This document shows positions 43,654 to 50,585 of a stretch of 64,000 bases of DNA, piece by piece. Numbering within the stretch: the first letter of the stretch is position 1; the number at the start of each line of letters is the position of its first letter. Below the pieces are notes generated by a model. The model was not told the DNA's origin. It did no database searches and saw only the letters and a list, made by a program, of their open reading frames with translations. Source of the DNA: Phycisphaerales bacterium (GTDB taxonomy: Bacteria > Planctomycetota > Phycisphaerae > Phycisphaerales > SM1A02); assembly GCA_022446965.1 (NCBI GenBank), contig JAKVBV010000009.1:1-64000 (forward strand), read 5' to 3'. The position numbers were made by a program, and so were the translations under genes.

Positions 43654-44393
43654 AGGACTCGAAAGCACGCATCGATTGGAGTTCCGCCAAGCCCACACTC
43701 GTGCTGGGTGGCGTATGGGCTGCGCTTCCCGCCATTGCCGGATTTGTGCTCATCGCACGGTTAGACCTCGCCGCCCAGTGGCTGGGCGCACTGGGCACAT
43801 CAGCCATTGTTGTGTACGCGGTGTTTTTCGCCATTACATCCGGCCTCGGGCTGCTGCCAACCTACGCACAGGCGTTGGCGGGCGGGTGGATCTTCGGCCT
43901 TGGCTCAGGGACAGTTGCCGCATTGGCCGGCTTCACCGGCGGCGCGATCATTGGCCGACTGGCGTGCACGGGGATCGCATCGGGCGGCCTCGATGGTGTG
44001 TTTGCCCAAGACAAGAAAGCTGATGCCGTTCGCACTGCACTGCTAGGCCGCGGCATGTTGGCAACGACGGGCATCATCACCTTGCTCCGCGTGCCCCCAA
44101 ACTCGCCGTTTGCCCTGACCAATCTTGCCCTCACAGCATGCCGTGCAAAGTGGATTCCCTACATCATTGGTACGGCGATCGGCATGTCTCCGCGCACAGC
44201 CATTGTGGTTGGGTTTGGAGCCGCAGGTGCATCAACTGGCGCGTCGAGCCTAGGCGACATGCTCGCCCATGGCACACATCGCTGGTATCTCGTCGGTGGG
44301 ATCATTGTGCTGATGATCGTGTTGGTGATTCTGGCGCGCATCGGCCAACTCGCCATCGCCAAGGTCCATGCGGCGCACCAGCCCGCAAACTGA
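43650..44393 (+). CDS. TVP38/TMEM64 (VTT/DedA-related) family membrane protein
   Basis: The 247-aa protein has about five or six hydrophobic segments. It carries the VTT-domain pattern: GLLPTYAQALAGGWIFG, a glycine-rich LAGFTGGAIIG segment, and LLRVPPNSPFALTNL before a membrane helix. VTT proteins are linked to membrane homeostasis and lipid movement in other organisms; the role here is unknown. GTG start overlapping the SGNH stop. Its TGA abuts the convergent metalloprotease stop (TGA/TCA, 44391-44396) with no spacer. Confidence 0.85.
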   Translation: MKDSKARIDWSSAKPTLVLGGVWAALPAIAGFVLIARLDLAAQWLGALGTSAIVVYAVFFAITSGLGLLPTYAQALAGGWIFGLGSGTVAALAGFTGGAIIGRLACTGIASGGLDGVFAQDKKADAVRTALLGRGMLATTGIITLLRVPPNSPFALTNLALTACRAKWIPYIIGTAIGMSPRTAIVVGFGAAGASTGASSLGDMLAHGTHRWYLVGGIIVLMIVLVILARIGQLAIAKVHAAHQPAN

Positions 44394-46493
44394 TCAGCAC
44401 GAACCGCCGAACAGCGCGAGGATCGAAAGAATCTCATCCACGCCGACGTCGCCGTCGCCGTTGAAGTCTTCATCACACCCGTCGCATGAACCGAAGGCAC
44501 TGATCACTGCCAGCAGGTCGTTCACATCGATCATGCCTGAACCGTCAAGATCCTGCGGGCACGTCGGCTCGGACACCTCGTGGGCCCAGGATGCAGCTGG
44601 AATGATCTGCTTGGCCAGCCCCGGGCCGGACCAACGCACGATGAGCCCGGCTCCAGCAGCTTGCTCGAAGAAGTCAACGCGGATGCGGTGACGCCCCTGA
44701 GCCAGACCGATTAACCCGGATCGCTCCTGCATGCCATGCACGCCGTCGTTCTCGACCACGTGCAGGTTGCCTACCCACAGGCCAGAGCCGTCGTCCGACT
44801 CGGTGTAGAAGGTGTAGAGGCCATCCTGCGGGACGTCGACCAACGCGGTGAATCGTGCGCCGACTTCATCACTACGACCAGATCCTGCGAAGGCGCCATT
44901 GGTGCTGGGCAGATTGACTTGTGCCAGCACGCCGTTGAGATAGGAATCCATCTCGTCGTAGTTGGGCAGTGACTGTGGATTGGACAGGATGTAGTACCCC
45001 ACAGCGAGACCATCTTCCAGGTCACCATGTGTGTCGGGTTCACGCAATGAGATCACTTCCACCGTGACGGTGGCTGTCTGCCCATCCGGCAGGGCATACG
45101 TGAACGTATCCACGCCGATGAAATCGACCGCCGGCTCGTAGTGCAGCTGATCGAACGCACCGCCCGACCCAGGCACCAGCGTGATCGTGCCACCAAACGC
45201 CGACTCGGCGTCGAATTCGTCGATCGCCACTTCGGTCTCGTCACACGTGGCACCGGCATCATTGGCCAGCACATTGATGTCGCGGCCGACATTGGGCAGC
45301 GTCCACACGTTGTCGTCCATGGCGACGGCGGCCCCGGCATCCAGACTGCAGTTGTCCGAAATCGCCTCGAGATAGTCAATGATCACCCCGCGTACTTCGT
45401 CGCGGAAGCCAAGTTCGATGTTTGACACACCACCCGGACAAATGTGACAGTACGACATGATCGTGCCGTTCTCTGCGCCGGTGCAATCACCGTTGCCGCA
45501 GTTGTCCAGTGGTGGATTGAAGCCGTCATGGGTGTGCAGCGTGCCGAAGTTGTGACCCAGTTCATGGGCCATCACGAGCAGATCCCAGTTGTCTCCATGA
45601 TTGTTTTGGAGCGGCTGGGGGAACGACCCCTCGATGTACCCAGACACGCCGTAGCCGAAGTTGTTATTGCACAGCACACCAAGCCAAGCGACACCGCCGT
45701 AGGGCAGGTTGGTGCGACCGGTGAGGATATGCGCGATCGTTCGATCGACATCCGTCATCTGGGATGTCCAGTGATTGCGGAACTGATCGAGCATGTCCAC
45801 GCTGCTGTCGGGATCGTAGGGATCGCTGTCGTCAGCCCACGTACGCAGGAATCCAATGCCGAAGCGCACGTTGAGTTCGTTGATGTAGATCTCACTGATC
45901 GCACCGGTCAATGTGACCGCATAGGCCGCGGCGATGTCCGGATCACCATTGAACACACGCTCGGTGAATTCCCAGTCGGTCTCCACCGCGATGGTTGCCG
46001 CCCGACAGGGGAAGTCTTGACCACCACCGCGACGAGGCACAGGCGGTGTCCATCCCGGAGGTGTGCGCACTTCGCATGGCGGAAGTTCAACGGTCGGCTC
46101 GGGCAGCTCGTCAGCCGGCACCGCGGTGACCGCACCGCGTGTCTGTCCCCATGGCCCTGAAGAGATCACATGCATCTGTCCATCAGACTGGCAGAACCCC
46201 GCCACCCCCCACTTGGAGATACCGATGAACCCACTGCTGTCGGCGCCGTCGGTCATGCGCCACATGGTCAAGCCGCCAAGATCCGCTGGTCGCGTGCCCT
46301 GTGCAGAAGCCACCTGCGGCACCACACCGTCTTCCAACACGACCACCTGCTCAAACGACATGGCTTGGATCGAACCATCGAGCGACACGGGCAAGATCTG
46401 CGCTTCGCGAGTGGGATCGAGCCGAATCGGCAACGTGTCCAGCGTGTGCTGCGGTGACACGGCCAATGTGCTGAGCAGTAGATGGGCGAGCAT
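44394..46493 (-). CDS. Secreted reprolysin-like metalloprotease with PA14 and dockerin-like tail
   Basis: The 699-aa protein has a signal peptide (about 1-20) and a propeptide-like region. The M12B-like zinc protease domain (about 160-390) has HELGHNFGTLH near residue 310 and a downstream SYCHIC met-turn-like region. A cadherin/Ig-like domain (about 400-490) precedes a PA14 domain (about 500-630, including YTFYTESDDGSGLWV). The C-terminus carries paired dockerin-like loops (DLDGSGMIDVNDLL and DFNGDGDVGVDEIL). The protease could degrade matrix or external protein. ATG at 46493 has AGGAG upstream; its leader matches the MFS gene leader over 13 bases. Confidence 0.88.
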   Translation of the reverse strand: MLAHLLLSTLAVSPQHTLDTLPIRLDPTREAQILPVSLDGSIQAMSFEQVVVLEDGVVPQVASAQGTRPADLGGLTMWRMTDGADSSGFIGISKWGVAGFCQSDGQMHVISSGPWGQTRGAVTAVPADELPEPTVELPPCEVRTPPGWTPPVPRRGGGQDFPCRAATIAVETDWEFTERVFNGDPDIAAAYAVTLTGAISEIYINELNVRFGIGFLRTWADDSDPYDPDSSVDMLDQFRNHWTSQMTDVDRTIAHILTGRTNLPYGGVAWLGVLCNNNFGYGVSGYIEGSFPQPLQNNHGDNWDLLVMAHELGHNFGTLHTHDGFNPPLDNCGNGDCTGAENGTIMSYCHICPGGVSNIELGFRDEVRGVIIDYLEAISDNCSLDAGAAVAMDDNVWTLPNVGRDINVLANDAGATCDETEVAIDEFDAESAFGGTITLVPGSGGAFDQLHYEPAVDFIGVDTFTYALPDGQTATVTVEVISLREPDTHGDLEDGLAVGYYILSNPQSLPNYDEMDSYLNGVLAQVNLPSTNGAFAGSGRSDEVGARFTALVDVPQDGLYTFYTESDDGSGLWVGNLHVVENDGVHGMQERSGLIGLAQGRHRIRVDFFEQAAGAGLIVRWSGPGLAKQIIPAASWAHEVSEPTCPQDLDGSGMIDVNDLLAVISAFGSCDGCDEDFNGDGDVGVDEILSILALFGGSC

Positions 46494-46683
46494 TGTGGTC
46501 AATCTCCTGATGCACTGACAGTGCAGATCGCCCCTCCCGGCGAACACCCCACCATATCACCGAAATAGCTCGTGTCGAGGCACCATCACCCCGCAATACA
46601 CGCAACGCGGCCTGCAGGCACAGTCACCTGCAGACCGCTCCAGGGGGCCGAGACACCGGACACCCTTGGATGTGCTTGATTCC

Positions 46684-48558
46684 TCAGCCGCCGCGAGGCC
46701 CTTGCCCGGAACCGCCCTGGCCGCCACGGCCTTGACCGCCACCTTGGCCGCCGCGGCCTTGACCGCCACGACCGCCACGGGCCTCACCGCCACCGCGGCC
46801 ACCGCGGCCTTGGAACGCCTCGCGGATGGCTTCGCGTTCTTGTTCGTCAATCTCACCGTCGCCGTTCGTGTCGAACCGCTCCATGAACTGCCGACGCATC
46901 TCTTCGCGATCAGCACCACCACGGCCTTCGCCGCCGCGAGTTCGACGTCCACGCTCCTGCAACGATGACACCTCGGCAATGCGATCTTCGCCCAGCAGAT
47001 CCTTGAGCGCTTCGATGAACTCTTCATCCACTTCGCGACGGGTGTCGTTGGCCATGTCCAGCGGCGTGTCTTCACGCTCGCCACGGCCCATGTCACCACT
47101 GGCCATGCGACGAATGAAGTCCAGCTCGCGTGGCTCTTCGTGCTGGCGAGCAGCAGCGAGCACTCGGGCGTCCTGTTCAGCCATGGCCGCAACGCAGTCG
47201 ATCTGCAGTTCCAGAATGGCCTCACGGAGGTTGTCTTCGAGATCTTCCAACTGCAACGCTTCATCGATGGCGCGAAGCGATCGCGCCTGACGCAACCACC
47301 GGCCGTAGCCTTCACGTTGCGCATCAGCCTGCCACTGGGCGCCCAGTTCTTCGGGCAGCACTGCAGCGATGGCGATGACCGCTTCATCGTTCACGTCACG
47401 CACCGTGCGTTGCAGACGAAGACGATCCAAGCTGATCTTCTCGAGCGCTTCGTAGTCACGGCTGGACATCGCCTCCATGGCGTCGAATCGAGCCGGCGTA
47501 TCGAATGCATCGCGACGCTGCAGTGCATCGTCGACATCGACCGCCCAGTTGTTCACCAGCACATGCACGTTGGCTGCGGTGGTGTCGTCAAGTTGATCGG
47601 CCAACGGACGGACCGACTTCTCCACGTCGAATGACTCGCCAGACACCCGGCCTTCGGGCAACAGACGTTCACGGCGGATACGACGCATGACGTCTTCCCA
47701 CTTGGCAGCCTGATCTTCCGCAAGGATTGCGGCGATCGCCTCTTCGGTCTCGGCATTCATGCCACGACGAACGGCGTCGAACTGCCGATACACCGCACGC
47801 TGCTGCGAGAGGTTGTCCTGCACCGACTCGCTGTCCATGTGTTCCTGCATCGCTTCGCGGAAGCCGCCACGCATGGCATCCATCCGGGCACGGAACTCCT
47901 CACGCATAGCATTGCGTTGTTCTTCGGATATCTGTGTTTCGCCCTCGCCCTCGGAGGCCGATTGGCGGGCAGCACGCATCTCTTCACGCATGGACTCCAT
48001 CTCACCACGGAGTTCCTCGAAGCGTTCCTGTGATTCAGGATTGTTGCGCATCTCCTCGTTCATGTCGCCCACGGCATCACGGGCTTCTTCAGCTGCCATG
48101 CGGAATGCCGCGTCGTAGTCTTCGAGCACGGCCTCGACGATCTGCGATTGCCCTTCGTCGAGATCGAGCATCTCGATGAACACGGGAAGATCGCGGGTCA
48201 TGAACAGCGGGCGGAACATGCCACGGGCCACCATGCCCATTGGGCCACCGCCACCACCTGGGCCGCCGAAGCCACCGCGTTCGCCGCCGCGGCCTCTGCC
48301 TTCACCGCGATCTCCACGCTCACCGCGTTCACCGCGGTCACCTTGCGATCGCATGTGCTCACGCAACGCGTTGCGCTCGTCATCGTTCAGACGACCATCG
48401 CCGTCGGCATCGAATCGTTCCAGCAGCGCTTGGCGTTCGTTGGGGTCGCCGCCGGGGCGTTGCCCATCCTGAGCAAAGGCGGTCGAGACAGCCAGCAAGG
48501 ATGCGGCGCAGGTCAGGCCGGCCAGGACGCCAGCACGATTCAAGGTGGTACGGATCAT
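46684..48558 (-). CDS. Exported EF-hand coiled-coil protein with Gly/Arg-rich tail
   Basis: The 624-aa protein has a signal peptide (about 1-30, ending STAFAQ), an EF-hand-like loop (FDADGDGRLN, about 48-57), a Gly/Arg-rich segment and long charged helices (about 110-560). A second EF-hand loop (FDTNGDGEID, about 567-576) is followed by a Gly/Arg-rich C-terminal tail of GGRGGQ-type repeats. It probably binds calcium in the periplasm. The first EF-hand and its flank match one in the CpxP-like protein at 49777. It is divergent from the ECF sigma operon, suggesting shared regulation. Enzymatic activity is not evident. Confidence 0.8.
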   Translation of the reverse strand: MIRTTLNRAGVLAGLTCAASLLAVSTAFAQDGQRPGGDPNERQALLERFDADGDGRLNDDERNALREHMRSQGDRGERGERGDRGEGRGRGGERGGFGGPGGGGGPMGMVARGMFRPLFMTRDLPVFIEMLDLDEGQSQIVEAVLEDYDAAFRMAAEEARDAVGDMNEEMRNNPESQERFEELRGEMESMREEMRAARQSASEGEGETQISEEQRNAMREEFRARMDAMRGGFREAMQEHMDSESVQDNLSQQRAVYRQFDAVRRGMNAETEEAIAAILAEDQAAKWEDVMRRIRRERLLPEGRVSGESFDVEKSVRPLADQLDDTTAANVHVLVNNWAVDVDDALQRRDAFDTPARFDAMEAMSSRDYEALEKISLDRLRLQRTVRDVNDEAVIAIAAVLPEELGAQWQADAQREGYGRWLRQARSLRAIDEALQLEDLEDNLREAILELQIDCVAAMAEQDARVLAAARQHEEPRELDFIRRMASGDMGRGEREDTPLDMANDTRREVDEEFIEALKDLLGEDRIAEVSSLQERGRRTRGGEGRGGADREEMRRQFMERFDTNGDGEIDEQEREAIREAFQGRGGRGGGEARGGRGGQGRGGQGGGQGRGGQGGSGQGPRGG

Positions 48559-48576
48559 TGGGGTTAGGTCCTCATT

Positions 48577-48617
48577 CCCCCGCACGGGGGCGTGCAAATC
48601 AACGGCGACATGCCGTT
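48577..48617. promoter_or_regulatory. Paired hairpins in the EF-hand/sigma divergent region
   Basis: Two perfect inverted repeats lie in the 163-bp divergent spacer: CCCCC-GCAC-GGGGG (48577-48590) and AACGGC-GACAT-GCCGTT (48601-48617). They could be operator or leader hairpins of the EF-hand gene, whose start is 18 bp away. No promoter hexamers were assigned. Confidence 0.35.
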
Positions 48618-48721
48618 CCGGTCGATTATACGGGGGCGTGGCCCGAGGCCATCCCTGATGAATCGCGATTGCGGGGTACCTTCAGCCCCGCTGAAGACGT
48701 ACAAAACAGGGACACCCGGGT

Positions 48722-49303
48722 GTGCACCGGCCTACAGGCGTGAGCGACAGAACCATCCAATCCGTGGACTTGCAGGCCTGTTTCGACGGGGATGCCGCCG
48801 CGTGGACACAGTTCGTGGAACAGGCCATGGGCCTGGTGATGGGGGCCGTCCGCCGCACCGTGGGCACGCCGCCACCGGGTATTGATCTGGAAGACCTTGC
48901 CCAGCAGGTGTTTGTGCGATTGCTGCAGCATGATTGCCGCCTGCTTCGGACCTATGACCCGGCCCGATCGAAGCTCTCAACCTGGCTTACCATGGTGTCT
49001 CGCTCTGCCACCATCGATGTGCTGCGACGCAAGCGGCTCTCGACAGTGCATGTCGATGCGGCCCTGTCGATCCCCGTGGATGATGAGGCCCCAGAGGTCC
49101 GAGAATCTGCGCTCGCCAATATCCCCACCGAGGTCCTAACGGCCCGGCAGGTGGTGATTCTGCGGCTGCTGTACGACGACGGTCTCGACGTAGCTGAGGT
49201 CGCCCAGGTGCTCGGTGTCGAGGCCCAGACCATTCGCAGCAGCCGTCACAAGGCCATGGTCCGCCTTCGAGCGCACATGGAGGGATGCGAGTGTGAGCAA
49301 TGA
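48722..49303 (+). CDS. ECF-type RNA polymerase sigma factor
   Basis: The 193-aa sigma factor has region 2 (about residues 18-90: QFVEQAMGLVMGAV, DLEDLAQQVFVRLLQ and STWLTMVSRSATIDVLRR) and region 4 (about 130-185, RQVVILRLLYDDGLDVAEVAQVLGVEAQTI by parts, an HTH). GTG at 48722 or GTG at 48740 may be the start. It is followed by an anti-sigma-like membrane protein and a CpxP-like EF-hand protein, so it probably responds to an envelope signal through them. Confidence 0.9.
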   Translation: MHRPTGVSDRTIQSVDLQACFDGDAAAWTQFVEQAMGLVMGAVRRTVGTPPPGIDLEDLAQQVFVRLLQHDCRLLRTYDPARSKLSTWLTMVSRSATIDVLRRKRLSTVHVDAALSIPVDDEAPEVRESALANIPTEVLTARQVVILRLLYDDGLDVAEVAQVLGVEAQTIRSSRHKAMVRLRAHMEGCECEQ

Positions 49304-49339
49304 CCGTAGAACTACACAAGGAGGGGCTACGGCTCAACC

Positions 49340-49780
49340 ATGGCTGAATCACACGCCCAACATGATGATCTGACCCTGGCCAGCCTGGATCCGCAGATGC
49401 TCGCTGACTGGATCGACGACCCCCAGCGGCCGTGTCCGCAGGAGATCATCGACGCCATGGCGGTCGACCCCACGCTGCGATCGATGATTCGAGACCTGCG
49501 GCTTGATCGCTTTCAGGTTGAAGCAGCACCGGCCCACGTCATCGATCGCGCCGCAGCGTTGCAACGACCCACACCCGTACTGGCCACGATCGGCCGCTGG
49601 ACCGCCGCGGCAGCGGCGGCCATCGCCATCGCCGTGGTCGGGTTCCAGCTGGGCACCGCCTCCGCCGGCGTGCAGGCCACCCCCACACAGGATGAATTCG
49701 CTGCCTTCGGCCTCACCCCGATCGACCCGAGCGAATCGCTCATCGCGATGCTCCTTCCCTCAGAGGGCGCCCCCTCATGA
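49340..49780 (+). CDS. Putative anti-sigma factor, single membrane helix
   Basis: The 146-aa protein has a cytoplasmic-type N-terminal helical part (about 1-80), one membrane helix (about 87-108, AAAAAAIAIAVVGFQLG) and a short outer segment. Position right after the ECF sigma gene and topology fit an anti-sigma factor, but no zinc-binding HxxxCxxC motif is visible. Its stop overlaps the next start (ATGA, 49777-49780). The assignment rests mainly on context. Confidence 0.6.
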   Translation: MAESHAQHDDLTLASLDPQMLADWIDDPQRPCPQEIIDAMAVDPTLRSMIRDLRLDRFQVEAAPAHVIDRAAALQRPTPVLATIGRWTAAAAAAIAIAVVGFQLGTASAGVQATPTQDEFAAFGLTPIDPSESLIAMLLPSEGAPS

Positions 49781-50577
49781 ACACGCGAACACTCTTGATC
49801 CTCCTGAGCTTGTCCCTTCTCTTCAATGCCTGCTTCATCGCAGGCTGGATCGGTGCCTCTAATCTGGCCGCCGCTGGTGCCGGAGCAGGCATCGATCGCC
49901 TTGCACAGTCGCTTGAACTGGATGACGTGCAACGCAAGCATCTCGACGAACTGCATGCGTCGATGCGTTCGGAAACTGCCGCCATTCAGGCACACGTCGG
50001 CACGCTGCGTCGACAGCTCGCCCAGGCGCTTGAATCTGATTCACCTGATCTCGAACACGTCCGCACGCTTGTCGCTGACATCTCAGCTGAGCAGCGCGAA
50101 GCACAGATGATCGCGGCCGACCATCTCGGCTCATTCCTCGACATGCTCGATCCCAAGCAGCGTCGAACGCTTGGCCGTCGCCTCGGCCGCGGTGGTCACC
50201 ATCACATGCCGCCCCCGCACGTGCTCGAACCGTACGACGCCGATGACAACGGACAGCTCGACGATGACGAGCTCGCTTCGGCCATGAGCGACATTCGCAG
50301 CCGCCACGAACGTATCCGCGAACGGCAGGCCGAACTGGCTCGTGAGTTCGACGCCGACGGCGACGGACGCCTCAATGGCGAAGAACGCGAGGCCCTCCGC
50401 GCGAAACTCCTCGAAGAAGGCCTCCTCCCACCCCACCATGGCGATCGCGCCGGGCGTGGTGAACGAGGTTCAGGCGAAGGCCGTCGTGGCCCACGTCGCG
50501 GTCGTGGGCAAGGCCGAGGTGGCGAAGCGCCGCCTTCTGGTGACGGACCACCTGCGCAACCTCCACCCACGTTCTGA
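49777..50577 (+). CDS. CpxP/Spy-like periplasmic protein with EF-hand loops
   Basis: The 266-aa protein has an N-terminal signal or anchor (LLILLSLSLLFNACFIAGWIG by parts, about 5-28), a helical CpxP/CnrR-like segment (about 38-125, SLELDDVQRKHLDELHASM) and two EF-hand-like loops (YDADDNGQLD about 150 and FDADGDGRLN about 189). The C-terminus is rich in Gly, Arg and Pro. The FDADGDGRLN-x-x-ER-x-ALR block is nearly identical to one in the divergent gene at 46684. A role as sensor of calcium or envelope stress feeding the sigma factor is inference. Confidence 0.75.
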   Translation: MNTRTLLILLSLSLLFNACFIAGWIGASNLAAAGAGAGIDRLAQSLELDDVQRKHLDELHASMRSETAAIQAHVGTLRRQLAQALESDSPDLEHVRTLVADISAEQREAQMIAADHLGSFLDMLDPKQRRTLGRRLGRGGHHHMPPPHVLEPYDADDNGQLDDDELASAMSDIRSRHERIRERQAELAREFDADGDGRLNGEEREALRAKLLEEGLLPPHHGDRAGRGERGSGEGRRGPRRGRGQGRGGEAPPSGDGPPAQPPPTF

Positions 50578-50585
50578 ACCACGCA

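Noticed and set aside
46612-46633. Inverted repeat CTGCAGG/CCTGCAG after the EF-hand gene
   Set aside because: Seven-base arms with an 8-base loop and no T-run; could be chance in GC-rich DNA.
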